NCBI GenBank assembly: GCA_938048185.1 | Contig: CALIVT010000013.1 | Location: 61,196 to 125,195, forward strand | Source of the DNA: an uncultured Arenicella sp. | GTDB taxonomy: Bacteria > Pseudomonadota > Gammaproteobacteria > Arenicellales > Arenicellaceae | Direction: 5' to 3' | DNA: 64,000 nucleotides | Shown: piece by piece, positions 52,719 to 63,500 of the stretch | How positions within the stretch are numbered: position 1 is the stretch's first letter | Layout of the letters: each line of letters opens with the position of its first letter | Notes under the pieces: model-generated | Seen by the model: the letters and a program-made list of their open reading frames with translations, nothing else | Databases searched by the model: none | Told to the model about the DNA's origin: nothing | Translations under genes and position numbers: made by a program

Positions 52719-55466
52719 CTACGGATAGCTCGGTACAAACTTAAATTCTTCAGTAATTACTTCAGACTCATCAGCGAAATAGAGTTCCATCTTTTGCACT
52801 GCCTCTAAGCTTGCAAACTCAACCGTAGTGGCACCTTTGTCGGTTTTGAGATCGCTGAGGTGTTCAACGCCGTCGATAGTTGTAACTACAATTGCGTTTG
52901 CCTTTGCTAAAGGAGCGTCCAACTTGTATTTCGTTTTGCCGCTAAGCCCAAAGTCATAGCCAACAAATGTGAGGCCTTTGATAACGCCATCAGCCGCACC
53001 TGGTTTTATGGTACGCACATTGATCTTAGTCGGAAAGGTATACTCCAGAACCCCTTCGATGATCTTAATCTGATCGCGCTTTTCTTCAAACGGAATAGAA
53101 AACGACCCTAAGCCTAATTCTACTGTGTCGACCGAAATTGGTGGGACTATTTGGCCATTACTGGTGGTTTTACTAATGGAAACAACGGCAGGCTCAACTG
53201 ATTGTCCATCAATATTAAACTTGAGTGTTACCAAACCATTGGCCGATAAAAGCACGTCAGAGTGTGGCATTAGTAACAGGCCTGTAAGCTTGTGGTTCCA
53301 GCTTGATTGTGGGTCATGCCTTAAAAAGATCATTCCTGAACCAACTAACATATTGCCTACTTCATCTTTTTTCGAGGCATCTAAACTAAAACCAATCCAT
53401 TCGATCTTAGAGGTGATTTCTTCAGTTTGATCATCGTTAAGATTTTCAAGCGATGTAGCGGTGGAAAATTTTTGCAGCTCTAACTTGCTCGCCACTTTTG
53501 GCTCATAAACAACGCTAACATTGCGCTCAGCTTGTTGGGCTTTTGAATGCTCTGGAATAATGGAATCAATTTCAAACGAAAAAGACTCTTGCTCAAAATT
53601 ACCCGCCAGCGCTATACGCACGGTAGCCACCTCGCCTTTGAACTGCTTGGTATAGCGCGAACCACTTCCGAAGCTAGAGCTATAGCTAAGTGCTTGACCG
53701 GCTGCATTTAGACCAATGACATCTAACAATCGTGACTCTTTATCCTTAAAGACATAGCTTACGGAACCATTTTTAATGTCAGTTAACTGAAACGAACCGC
53801 CGCCCCATGTTTGTGATGGCGCCTTCAATGTAATGTCTCTTAGTTCAATATCAATTGGCGCACTAAAGCTGTACTTGCCAACAACCTTACTGATCTGAGA
53901 TACATGTACATCGCTCATCAATCGCACCTTCTTAACGCTTTCAATCGCACCCTTTGAGTAACTGGATGATTCGTTGGCCTGATGGTTTAGCTCTTGACTA
54001 AACTTAGTCTTCTTGCATCGTTCATCTAATAGAAGATTATTCCCATCTTTATCGAGCACCTGTGTAATCGACAAATGTTGTTTAATACCTGAATCAGACC
54101 ACCCATGAAAGGCATTACCGAACTCGGCAGGCCTCTTAGCCTGAATTGCCAATTGCAATGTTTCGCCCTGCTCTTTGTCAAACGAAGAAATAGGTTCAAC
54201 ACCTAAGCTCTTCATGAAAAAAGCGACGCTACCCTTTTTTGCTAGGGGTAAAAAAAGTTGAAACTGATCTTCTGGCAGGGAAGATTGCTGCGAAACTTTC
54301 TCGTTTAGTGCGTAGTCCCACATGAACTTATTCAACACTTCTTCTTGTGGCTCGTCATTTCCATCATCGCTCGCGCTAGCACTCGGATTGAAAATCATAC
54401 TGATAAAATCAGACACAACGTTCTCTATTTCAGGTGCGATATTTTTATCTAATTCAAGCCCTAAATGTAAGCCAGAGTCTGCTCGAACGCTGACCCTAGA
54501 GAGTAAATCAGTCACCGAGGGAAATGTCTTTTCGTTCGCGCGGTTGAGGTCCGCAATACCACTTTTAATTTTTTCGGCTAAGCCATCTGCAGTACTTTTA
54601 TCGTTAAGCCCTGCATCAAAAGACAGTCTCAAAGACTGTTTGGTTAAATTAAGGTTTGCCCGCAGGCCGACCCGTTCATACCTGGCATCGCCAAGCAAGG
54701 CCTCTGAAGCTAATTGAGCTGTGAAGTCTTGTGATAAAAGCTGCTTATCAAACACGCTCATCGAAAACAAAGAACCTTGTCGATAGTCACGCCATTGCGA
54801 AAGACTATGCTGCTTATCAGAAGGGGCGCCAGATTGTTGAGAGTACGTCTCCAAAAATACATCAATCGCGGTTAGCGAAGAACTCATTACAATTTGAGTA
54901 TCAGATAGATGCGCATATTTTTTGAACTCAGGCTTAACCGCACTCTTTGTATCGTCCGCCGGGCACTTGAAATCATCGTCAGCAGAGGCTGACTTAAACT
55001 GAATAAGTAGCCGACCATTTCCAACATCTTGCAAGGTATACCGCTCGGCTAACTCCGCTTTCACATCCAGGTCTAGGTAGCGGCCCTGCACGACCGTCAA
55101 CCAATTACTTAGTGACCCATCGTCACCCGTTGCCAGACTTGATACAAAGAAATCTGACGCGCTTAACAATGCGTCAGAAGAACCAATAGTATCTATAGAG
55201 GGCGCTTTAGAAATCGCTAAATTGGCTTTTTCTTCAATCTCAGCATCACCGAGTAGACCCAACAGACGTTGGGCCTGTCGAATATTGCCGTAGATTAGTG
55301 CACTGGGTTCTATACTTGTAAACACAGCGTTTTCAACGTCGATTAACGACGCTGGGTCGTCATTGTCAAATAGCCAGTTAATAACTAAAAAGTACGCTAA
55401 TGCCGCCGTAACAAGCATTGAGACTGCAATAGTTATATTGCGAGGGGACAGGATTTTATTGTTCAT
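52719..55466 (-). CDS. Large membrane-anchored envelope protein of unknown function (915 aa)
   Basis: No family recognised. A membrane helix at about residues 12-32 (ITIAVSMLVTAALAYFLVIN) is followed by a long, polar, probably periplasmic region rich in beta-strand-like sequence. Only a few cysteines, including one in FKCPADDTKS and one in LLDERCKKTK, possibly a disulfide. The first half has helix-rich elements about SALIYGNIRQAQRLLGLLG; the second half alternates strands and loops to the end FKFVPSYP. It is the last of six co-oriented genes from 60072. Context suggests an envelope or surface complex with the OmpA lipoprotein encoded just upstream. Confidence 0.75.
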   Translation of the reverse strand: MNNKILSPRNITIAVSMLVTAALAYFLVINWLFDNDDPASLIDVENAVFTSIEPSALIYGNIRQAQRLLGLLGDAEIEEKANLAISKAPSIDTIGSSDALLSASDFFVSSLATGDDGSLSNWLTVVQGRYLDLDVKAELAERYTLQDVGNGRLLIQFKSASADDDFKCPADDTKSAVKPEFKKYAHLSDTQIVMSSSLTAIDVFLETYSQQSGAPSDKQHSLSQWRDYRQGSLFSMSVFDKQLLSQDFTAQLASEALLGDARYERVGLRANLNLTKQSLRLSFDAGLNDKSTADGLAEKIKSGIADLNRANEKTFPSVTDLLSRVSVRADSGLHLGLELDKNIAPEIENVVSDFISMIFNPSASASDDGNDEPQEEVLNKFMWDYALNEKVSQQSSLPEDQFQLFLPLAKKGSVAFFMKSLGVEPISSFDKEQGETLQLAIQAKRPAEFGNAFHGWSDSGIKQHLSITQVLDKDGNNLLLDERCKKTKFSQELNHQANESSSYSKGAIESVKKVRLMSDVHVSQISKVVGKYSFSAPIDIELRDITLKAPSQTWGGGSFQLTDIKNGSVSYVFKDKESRLLDVIGLNAAGQALSYSSSFGSGSRYTKQFKGEVATVRIALAGNFEQESFSFEIDSIIPEHSKAQQAERNVSVVYEPKVASKLELQKFSTATSLENLNDDQTEEITSKIEWIGFSLDASKKDEVGNMLVGSGMIFLRHDPQSSWNHKLTGLLLMPHSDVLLSANGLVTLKFNIDGQSVEPAVVSISKTTSNGQIVPPISVDTVELGLGSFSIPFEEKRDQIKIIEGVLEYTFPTKINVRTIKPGAADGVIKGLTFVGYDFGLSGKTKYKLDAPLAKANAIVVTTIDGVEHLSDLKTDKGATTVEFASLEAVQKMELYFADESEVITEEFKFVPSYP

Positions 55467-55641
55467 ACTTTATCCACGATAGTTAATGTTATTAGGTGTC
55501 CGTTACGAACACCTACAATTGTTTTTTTTAATTTATCCGCTGAGGTATGCGACCCATACAAAAAAATATTTGAGGGCCTATTTAGCGGCTATGGTCACGC
55601 TATTGCTTGGGTTTAGCACCAGCGTGTTAGCAAAGAAGTAT

Positions 55642-56577
55642 CTAGCTGTCGATCGGCAAACCAGCTACCTTATCTTTAGTCTTAACAGTAATATTCACTC
55701 GGCGATTTAGCATGCGACCATCCGGGTAATCTTCATTATTCTTGGTATTTGGTGCCACTGGTTGGGTCTCACCATAGCCTTTTGTAGTGATCAAAGACGT
55801 GCTAATACCTGCCGATTTAAACCATTGCTTAACCGATTTTGCACGCCTCTCCGATAGCGCGAAATTGTAATCACTAGAACCCTTCGAATCTGTATGCCCG
55901 GCAATATCAATACCAACACCATCATGCTTTTGATAAAGCGTTACTATACTTTGAAGAGCCGTTTTGGCTTTTTCCGTTAAGGTGTCTTTGTCAAACTCAA
56001 ATAGATAGTCACCCGACAGGTCAATCGTAAAACCGAAACCACTCGGGTTACCCTTAATTGATCTAGCGCCAGATATAGACCGTATCTCACTTACCAAGTC
56101 ACGAGTTGATATGGCCAATGCGAGCGTATTATTCTGTAGGCTCAGTGTTTCTGTATTGAGTGAAACTGAGTAATTTTTCAACTCTAGAGCCCCACCCAAC
56201 AAATTTACTCCACTGCCACCAGCACCGTAATTCCCCATGACTTCAGCATCATCAATTTCGGCCAATGATACTTCCAGTTGTTGCACTAGGTCCGCAGTTA
56301 TACGGCTGTTATATTCCACCTCAGCATCTACGTTCTTTATGCTCGGTGTGTTATTCAATACGCTTGCGACATTGTCAGACTCACTCAATCTCTCACTTGA
56401 TGCTAAGACCATTTGCTTATTCGCAACATCTTCAGCCTCCGCGAAAACGCGATTTTTTGAGGCGTCATCCACCTCGCTATTCTGTGATTCGACTTTTTCC
56501 AAATCAAGTTGAATATCGTCACCTGAGCAAGCTGTGCAAGTAATCGCAATTAATAAACCGGTTGCCATGAATCTCAT
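55642..56577 (-). CDS. OmpA-family peptidoglycan-binding lipoprotein
   Basis: 311 residues. The N terminus, GLLIAITCTAC|SGDD, is a type II signal (Cys17). An acidic linker and a middle segment of unknown fold (ISTRDLVSEIRSISGARSIK) precede a C-terminal OmpA domain: YLFEFDKDTLTEKAKTALQS, DIAGHTDSKGSSDYNFALSE, RRAKSVKQWF, and NRRVNITVK. This domain binds diaminopimelate in peptidoglycan through the Asp and Arg of those motifs. It sits between a secreted protein gene and the 915-residue protein, consistent with fixing a complex to the cell wall. Confidence 0.88.
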   Translation of the reverse strand: MRFMATGLLIAITCTACSGDDIQLDLEKVESQNSEVDDASKNRVFAEAEDVANKQMVLASSERLSESDNVASVLNNTPSIKNVDAEVEYNSRITADLVQQLEVSLAEIDDAEVMGNYGAGGSGVNLLGGALELKNYSVSLNTETLSLQNNTLALAISTRDLVSEIRSISGARSIKGNPSGFGFTIDLSGDYLFEFDKDTLTEKAKTALQSIVTLYQKHDGVGIDIAGHTDSKGSSDYNFALSERRAKSVKQWFKSAGISTSLITTKGYGETQPVAPNTKNNEDYPDGRMLNRRVNITVKTKDKVAGLPIDS

Positions 56578-56649
56578 ACTAAGAACCTACGTATATTTTC
56601 CTGAATTAGTGGACAAAAAACTGAGATTAATAAAAAACCTGTCTAGGAT

Positions 56650-57123
56650 TTAGGGCTTCTCGACAGTAAAGGGACTAACACCAGGTAGCGTGACTTCAAT
56701 TGGCCAACTACCGTCTTCAGGTGCCTGAAATTTAACCCAACCAACACGTTTATTTTTGTTATTTAAATACACATAGTGAGTCTGTTCAGGGCTGGACTTA
56801 CTGGTAAACAACGAGTTATACGATCCACGATCTTCATAGGTAATTGTCGATGCCAACCATTTCCCTTCAGCATCTTTGAGAACGGGGTATTTTTTATCTG
56901 ATGACGTGTAATTGGCGTTACCAACGACCATTGACTGAAACTTCACTTTGCTGCCGGTTGAGTTATCGACCATAAACGAAATGGTTAAAACTTTGTTGGC
57001 AACTTTAGCCTTTAGCAAATGCACTTCAATACCATCTTGACCAAACTGAGTGTCTAAATAGCTTGCGGCATGAACGTTTGCTGAAAAAGTGAGCAGAGAT
57101 ATTAGTAGTAATTTCTTTAACAT
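56650..57123 (-). CDS. Secreted protein of unknown function (157 aa)
   Basis: The ATG at 57123 follows AAAGGGAATAACC, a good ribosome-binding site; a frame from 57150 adds nine residues before it. A signal peptide MLKKLLLISLLTFSANVHA ends in A-x-A. The mature part reads as beta-rich, immunoglobulin-like sequence: VLTISFMVDNSTGSKVKFQ and HYVYLNNKNKRVGWVKFQ, ending PGVSPFTVEKP. No cysteine in the mature part. Probably periplasmic. Gene pair with the OmpA lipoprotein 72 bases downstream. Confidence 0.75.
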   Translation of the reverse strand: MLKKLLLISLLTFSANVHAASYLDTQFGQDGIEVHLLKAKVANKVLTISFMVDNSTGSKVKFQSMVVGNANYTSSDKKYPVLKDAEGKWLASTITYEDRGSYNSLFTSKSSPEQTHYVYLNNKNKRVGWVKFQAPEDGSWPIEVTLPGVSPFTVEKP

Positions 57124-57334
57124 GGTTATTCCCTTTTTAGGTATATACAATTTTAAATATAATAGTGGTATTAAACAAAACGTTTGTAATTAACGTGTTA
57201 TGTAAATGTAACGATACGGTTACATAAATGAACTTCAATTTGGCCGAGTCAAACTACCTGAACACATAGCGAACAACGTCTCCTACTTTGGGGAAATTCA
57301 CTGGTGGCTTGACCAGACAATTCTTATTCGAGAA

Positions 57335-58258
57335 CTAACTCTTAATCGGTAGAGAAATAGAAATACGAGTGCCTGTGTTCTCTTTGCTGGCGATACTTAT
57401 ATGACCATGGTGTCGGTCGATTATCTTTTTTACAAGTGACAAGCCAATTCCCGAACCGGTTCGCTCGTGAGTGTTATCACCTCGAAACAACTCTTCCCAA
57501 ACATGGTGTATATCCTTTTCAGCAATACCAACACCGGTGTCTGCAATTTCGATGATGACCATTGACTCGTTATCACCCGCACGAATTTCAACATGATCGC
57601 CACTATCGCTATACTTAATCGAATTTTCTATGAGATTGTACAGCGCCAATTGCAGAAGGTCGCTATCCCCCAACACATTCGGTACGGGCCATGGTGCCGC
57701 AGGCAAGATAACTTGGATATTATGGTCGCTGCCCAGACCATACTCCTCGCACATTAGCTTGGTCTCATTGAGTAGTTCAGCAATATTAACAGACTCGAAA
57801 ATTATCTCTTGACCATCAAATGCGGCCAGCTTCCGAAGATCAGTTGTAAGAGTGTTCAGACGAGCGGCTTGGATATCTATATTCGCGATAGACTCTTGGA
57901 CATCCTTGGTATCAATATTCATACGCAGATTAGCAAGCCCTAACTGAATGGCTGTAAGTGGATTTTTAAGCTCGTGATCAAGGCGCCGAACAAAGCGTTG
58001 ATGCTCGTCGAGACTATCTTGTCGTTGCTTACTAACTTGCCTGTTGAGGTTTTTTCTATAGCGGTGCCGAGCTATGTTGGTTAACACTAAAACGGCGGAG
58101 ATAAACCCAAGGATGCTTAAAATTAAAACTTCTAATTTAATTCGAAATACAACCTGAGCCCCCTTAGAGTCGGTGAATGACAACATAAAAACCAGTAGTA
58201 AACCAATAATGAATGGCATCAGCGGTGCCACGGCTCGTATCAAAGGACTAATTCGCAT
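57335..58258 (-). CDS. Sensor histidine kinase
   Basis: 307 residues, a minimal sensor: two membrane helices at about 11-27 and 42-60 with only a short periplasmic loop, then a dimerisation domain with His95 in RRLDHELKNPLTA and an ATPase domain: NLIENSIKYSDSGD (N box), DTGVGIAEKD (G1), SGIGLSLVKKIIDRHHGHI (G2). The small loop suggests sensing within the membrane or through a partner protein. It is encoded 29 bases after its response regulator gene, in the middle of the envelope cluster it probably controls. Confidence 0.9.
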   Translation of the reverse strand: MRISPLIRAVAPLMPFIIGLLLVFMLSFTDSKGAQVVFRIKLEVLILSILGFISAVLVLTNIARHRYRKNLNRQVSKQRQDSLDEHQRFVRRLDHELKNPLTAIQLGLANLRMNIDTKDVQESIANIDIQAARLNTLTTDLRKLAAFDGQEIIFESVNIAELLNETKLMCEEYGLGSDHNIQVILPAAPWPVPNVLGDSDLLQLALYNLIENSIKYSDSGDHVEIRAGDNESMVIIEIADTGVGIAEKDIHHVWEELFRGDNTHERTGSGIGLSLVKKIIDRHHGHISIASKENTGTRISISLPIKS

Positions 58259-58287
58259 ATAGTTTTATAATATTAAACGAATCAGCG

Positions 58288-59007
58288 CTATTTAGTACCG
58301 GTCACTGGTACTACAAAACGATAACCCTCACCGGCCACAGTTTCTATATAGTCTCCGTCCGTATCGGTCTCGAGTGCTTTTCGTATTTCAACGACTCGAG
58401 CGTCAACACTGCGCGTTCCAGTCACAAATTGCCACCCCCACACTGCGTTCAGAAGCCGCTCGCGATGCAGAGGCTCATTCGGGTGCAACATAAAGAACTC
58501 CAACAAATGATTTGCTTTAGGTGTGAGATTAAGCCTGCGACCATCAAGAGTGGCTATTCGTGATTTTCGATTAAATTCGAGTTCTCCTGATTTTAGAACA
58601 TCGGAAGCTACCAAGCTAACTCCGCTTTGTTCGAGCCTGCGCAGAATTGAATTGATGCGAGCTACTAACTCATGCGGGTCGTACGGTTTATTTAAATAGT
58701 CATCCGCTCCTTCGGTTATTGCCATCGCCCTCTCGGTTGCATCACCAACTTGGGTGAGCAGAATCACCGGCACCCATTGTTCATTTTGTCGTAGTTCACG
58801 CAAAACTTGTCGACCATCCATTTTTGGCATCATTACATCGAGAACAATGATATCAGGTCTGAAATTTTCAATTTTTTCGAGTGCGACAATTCCGTCTTCG
58901 GCTTCGTCAACGACAAACCCAGCTCGATTAAGAAACGGAGTGAGATTATCCAAAATCGCACGTTCGTCATCGACAATTAAAACTTTATGTTGAGCATTTG
59001 ATGACAT
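58288..59007 (-). CDS. OmpR-family response regulator
   Basis: 239 residues from the ATG at 59007; a GTG at 59016 adds three. Receiver domain: KVLIVDDERAILDNL, phospho-acceptor Asp in DIIVLDVMMPKMDG, ILLTQVGDA and YLNKPYDP. Winged-helix output: LNLTPKANHLLEFFMLHPNE, RLLNAVWGWQFVTGTRSVDA, RVVEIRKALETD and IETVAGEGYRF. Partner of the kinase encoded just downstream. Likely regulates the surrounding genes, but no repeated binding site was obvious. Confidence 0.92.
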   Translation of the reverse strand: MSSNAQHKVLIVDDERAILDNLTPFLNRAGFVVDEAEDGIVALEKIENFRPDIIVLDVMMPKMDGRQVLRELRQNEQWVPVILLTQVGDATERAMAITEGADDYLNKPYDPHELVARINSILRRLEQSGVSLVASDVLKSGELEFNRKSRIATLDGRRLNLTPKANHLLEFFMLHPNEPLHRERLLNAVWGWQFVTGTRSVDARVVEIRKALETDTDGDYIETVAGEGYRFVVPVTGTK

Positions 59008-59259
59008 TCTAAACACTAGCTACCTAATCGAACTGTTCTGATCGAACTTGTTGAAATCAAACTAAAAAAAACTTATAAAACTAAAAATTTTCACCAAGAC
59101 CTGGTGTGAAATCAAGTTTACTTGCTTTTGAAACATTGTTCTCGTGTATTGCTAACTCTACAGTGATAATCAAGTCTGTATCAGCGATCGCACTAACAAG
59201 CCGCCTTTTTCGTTTACAACACACGAGAACGTCATTGATCTAGTAAAGTTAGTGAACTA

Positions 59260-60072
59260 TCAGTCACCGACGTTTAGAGCCCCACCTTTACCAAGGCCAC
59301 CCTCGACTTCTTGGGCCTTATAATTTCGAAGTGCTCTGACCATATTATTATAAGAATCAGCAAATGCGGCTACGATAATCTTGCCTTCAGGTGTTCGGGT
59401 GTAACCGCCCAAAGCGGCTCCGGCGCTTCTATTAAAACCAGCTAAACCCACACCAAAATTATATCGTTTAGCCTGGCCCACTGACGCGGACACTTGAACA
59501 CTTGAACGGTTATCAATCAATAATAACGTTGTGGCGGCTTCTTTGCGTTTTAGTTTACCCGCAACACCGGCAATCAGAGGCGCTTTTTTCTTTAGAAACC
59601 CGCCTACCGCCGCACCAAGCCCACCGGTATTTTCTGAAAACTGAATACTCGGGCTCATCGTATAGTCAGCCGACACCAATTGTCCTTTCTGAAATTTACT
59701 TCCATCACGTAATTCGCCAGAATCTTGTAAGCGGCGCTCGGCCATTACATTATTTAATGATCGGCCACGCTCTACCACGACAAAACAATTAGACTGTTGA
59801 ATCATTAGCCTTAAAACCGGCACTGTGCTACCCAAAGAAGGATAACGACCGTAATAGTGGCTCCACCATCTAGCACGCTGATCTTCATCAAGACCCACAG
59901 TGCCTAAGGGTTCGCTACAATATTCTAATTGGGGGTTCGCGTCAGCGCTATTCGCGCCTCCGGCCGCACCAGATTGGGCTGAGCTATTAGTACTGGAAAT
60001 ACACAGCAGCGCCAAGCTTGCCACACTACCAAAAATTTTCTTAAGATTTTTATGTTCCATCATTTGCACCAT
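59260..60072 (-). CDS. CsgG/HfaB-family secretion or assembly protein
   Basis: 270 residues; the methionine at 60060 (MEHKNLKK) is an equally good start. A signal peptide (KIFGSVASLALLCISSTNSSA) precedes a CsgG-like domain: LRLMIQQSNCFVVVERGRSL, NNVMAERRLQDSGELRDGSK, GQLVSADYTMSPSIQFSENT and ATTLLLIDNRSSVQVSASVG. CsgG forms the outer-membrane channel of curli export, but related proteins (HfaB, LpoB-like) anchor or assemble other surface structures. No csgA, csgB, csgE or csgF homologue is in the window, and the lipobox cysteine of CsgG is not evident. First gene of the envelope cluster. Confidence 0.78.
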   Translation of the reverse strand: MVQMMEHKNLKKIFGSVASLALLCISSTNSSAQSGAAGGANSADANPQLEYCSEPLGTVGLDEDQRARWWSHYYGRYPSLGSTVPVLRLMIQQSNCFVVVERGRSLNNVMAERRLQDSGELRDGSKFQKGQLVSADYTMSPSIQFSENTGGLGAAVGGFLKKKAPLIAGVAGKLKRKEAATTLLLIDNRSSVQVSASVGQAKRYNFGVGLAGFNRSAGAALGGYTRTPEGKIIVAAFADSYNNMVRALRNYKAQEVEGGLGKGGALNVGD

Positions 60073-60230
60073 TTTGAGATTTATTAATTTCTAATTTAAG
60101 GATTAACGTCGAGTTGGTATTAGAAAAAAAAGTTGTCACCGACCTGTTATGCCGGTGTAACAATTTGGTTACAGTAGGATCACCCAAACACCTCAGTCCA
60201 TCGAGACTTTTAATAATCTCGTCGATTTAG

Positions 60231-60377
60231 TCACCTAGTGCTTTCACGCCGCGCAGCACACCGTTTACGCCAAGAGCGCTGTAGCAGGTTGACGAGACTA
60301 CAAAGACTTTGAACAAACGCCCTATGGACTTCCTTGGGTTTGCTAGAGAGCAGATCAAGCTTGTTCAAACATGCCAC
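60231..60377 (-). CDS. Possible small basic protein (48 aa)
   Basis: A GTG at 60377 lies seven bases after a strong AAGGAG and opens a 48-codon frame, MACLNKLDLLSSKPKEVHR to RRESTR, with an Arg-rich end (RSWRKRCAARRESTR). The ATG two bases upstream at 60379 opens only a four-codon frame. No family recognised. Called on the ribosome-binding site alone, so weak. Confidence 0.35.
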   Translation of the reverse strand: MACLNKLDLLSSKPKEVHRAFVQSLCSLVNLLQRSWRKRCAARRESTR

Positions 60378-60415
60378 ATAATTACTCCTTAGGCACATGT
60401 CCAAAACTAGAACCC

Positions 60416-60449
60416 GCACGGGGTGCCCAGCACGGGGTGCCCAGCACGG
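60416..60449. repeat. 14-bp tandem repeat
   Basis: GCACGGGGTGCCCA at 60416-60429 and 60430-60443, with GCACGG continuing a third copy, in the gap upstream of the 1095-residue gene. Confidence 0.93.
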
Positions 60450-60592
60450 TATTACTACCGACGGATTTCATTCGAGAGAAAGAGACAATTTGATCCAATC
60501 ATACTTACGATTTAACATGCAACACGTGAGTAAATGACCAAGCCTCTTCCAATTTAATTCATAGACTACAGTTAGATAAAAATGGATAGAAA

Positions 60593-63500
60593 ATGAAACC
60601 CGCAAATTTAACAGAGACAAAGAAATCTCGGGGTGCCGCACGAGTAAAAATGCTCATTCGAGCGCATCTGTACTGGTTTCAGGGGTTTCCGGTGTTAGAA
60701 AACGGTTCTTTATCTTGGTGTTGCCCCTTTTCAACTGAGCCAGACAAAAGAATAGTAAACATCACCGTCAAGCACATTAGTAAAGCCGCTCGAACTATCA
60801 ATGAACTTCAAAGAGAATACCCCAAAGCTCTACCGCAAGTGGTAGGAAATGTTACGGCTTGGGCACGTCAATCAAAGCAATATCTTGATCATGTAAAAGA
60901 ACTATTTGAATTTCTACGTTCAACAGATGGAAATACGGTATTCAGTCTGTTTGATGTCGACAGAACCTATGGCCAAAGCCTAACAAAAATTCAATATTCT
61001 AGACATGATGATCTAAACCTAATTTTTTCTGCATTGTCATGGTTGTACTTTACTCAAAGAGAATCTATTAAACCGGCGTTTCATTTTTTTTCTAACAGTT
61101 CGAGTGAACTCACAACGATATCTGAAAAGAATTTAGTTACAGCGATTGAGCTCATTAACTTAGGCGTTGTTGAACCAGGACGGGTAGATGATTTAGTACG
61201 GTTAGTCGCCAATTTTGATGATGTGGCAGTTGCGACTATTGGTGTCAATCATTATGTACGACCATTCTCAACAATTAAAATAACGACAAAAAAATTAAAT
61301 AAAAAGGACTTGTCGGATAGAGAAAAGCCCTCTGTTATGAAGTCTGACGTCGTATTCGAGTTCGTTGACTGGTTATTCCGCCTCAAGAGCAATAAAAGAA
61401 GAAGGGCTTTACAGTTATTAAATATCTTAGACCTGAATGGCTACATTGGAGAGTGGAACAGATGGTGGAATCGAGCAAACCCTCTAATCAAAAAAATAAC
61501 CAACAATGCAAAATATTTAACTGAGCAAAAATATGAGGCTGTTCATAGCTTACAAGATGATTTAGCGAGATTACTTAATACCACTCCGAGCGAGTTAAAT
61601 TTGGAATATCTATTTGCCTCTATACGTTATGTCAGCTCATCGGATGAGCTTGGCCCTTCGGCACTAAATATCATAACCGCTTGCTCGGAATTACCAACAA
61701 AACAACCCCAAGCATCAAAAATGCTTTGCCATATTCATCTGATACATCATGATTATGAGCAGGATGTTAGGTTGTTATCTGCATACTTTGATGCTTTGGC
61801 TAAATATTTTAGAAAATGTACTAATCCGAAGAGGTTGGAACCGTGGGAAAATTTAGATCGATTTTATAGCACACCCGAAAGTGGTCTGTTAGAAACGCTA
61901 GATAAACGTAAAGCTCCTATCTTTTTTAACGTGCTCTATGAACTCAATGACTCTGTTTTTCGCTCAGTAAGCTCCGATGAATTAGCGCCATTAGCTTTTT
62001 TTGTAGCTGAAGGGATTAAAAATGAGAAAGTAGTTAAATTTTCTGCGCACCTGCTTGAAGCTGAATTACTCTCCGACGTTGACGAAATAGTAGCTAAGGT
62101 GTTTGCTTCGTTGGATGTTGATGGTGTCGCTGCTGAAAAGCTGGTAAGACTCTACAGGAATACAGACAGTAACCTTAGGGATGAGCATATTCTCAGTGTT
62201 TGCCTTAAGGTATTTATAGATAATAATCAAATAGATCTTTTCAAAGAAATCATAGATCTTGATATGTTTAAGGGAATGGTGCATTCGTGTTACCAGATGT
62301 ACGTAATCCAAAAAATTGACGGAGTTGAGCGTGTTCCATCTATAAAGCCCGTAATTGCTAAGTACGATGAGTGGATAGGTGTATATCCAGAAGAACTTAA
62401 GTCGACCTTGGTTGAACTGAATGGGTTGGTTGATAATGCAGAATCAAAAGCCAATAAAATTTCTTCTAAGATTTGGAGACCGAAACATTTACTTCTAGCA
62501 GAATTAGATACGATTAGGAGCCAACTAGATAGAATTCCAGAATCTCAAAGAGCCAACTTGGAAAAGAGGGCTAATAATTTTCAGAGCAGGGTTAATAATC
62601 ATAAACCTATTACTCCGCCGGAAGTGAGTAAAATAAAAGAGAAAGTTACTCACTTAATTGCGGTACAAAGGCTTCAATTGTGGAAGGATAAGATATATCA
62701 GCAATTCAAAGAGTGCTGGGCTAAGTACTTTGGTTTTGACCCGTTAAATGGTCCTGACTGGCTCTATAGTGACGATATGGTTGCAAAATTATTGCCTATT
62801 GTTGACTTAGATAAAGGACCTAGAAATTTAGCCATTCGAATTATAAAAAATCGCGGAGATAAACCGCCATGGGACTTCAGAAGCGAAGCTAAAAACATTC
62901 AATTCAGAGAAAAAATAAAAGCAAAGAGGATAGACATCGATAAGTGGGTTGACGGAATTGGTTCGCGTACGTACCAAGCTTGTAAAACCACTCAGATACA
63001 TATTGATATTAGTAAAGACCCTCTGGATACGATCAATATGGGAGGCCACTTCAAGACTTGTCTTTCGCCTGGTAACTTTAACTTTTTTTCTGTTTTCGCC
63101 AATATAGCGGATATCAATAAACAGGTTCTCTACGGAAAAAATGATGCTGGAAAGGTCATTGGGCGCGTACTCGTTGGAATGACTGATTCAGGTGGCATAA
63201 AGGTTTTTCATCGTTATTCTCACGATAGGAATGACAAATTTGATGAGTTCGTACTTGAATATATTAACGAATGGGCGAGAGAAATTGGCGCAATTTTAGT
63301 GCAATCTGGAAAGATTCAAAAACTCGTTGCTCCGGATTGGTACGATGACGGCTCCATTAATATCGATAGTGGTATAAAGTGCTTAGAGGCGGAATCTTCT
63401 TTAAGAAATAGCATACCCTCAATGCCTTCTAAAGAGATTTTGTCTGAATTGAAAAGACAGCTAGCCCCGCTTCCTATCAACGAATTAACGTTTCCGATGA

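Noticed and set aside
55486..55710. 74-codon frame opposite the end of the OmpA gene, with a signal-like stretch
   Set aside because: Overlaps the 3' end of a well-supported gene on the other strand and has no Shine-Dalgarno.
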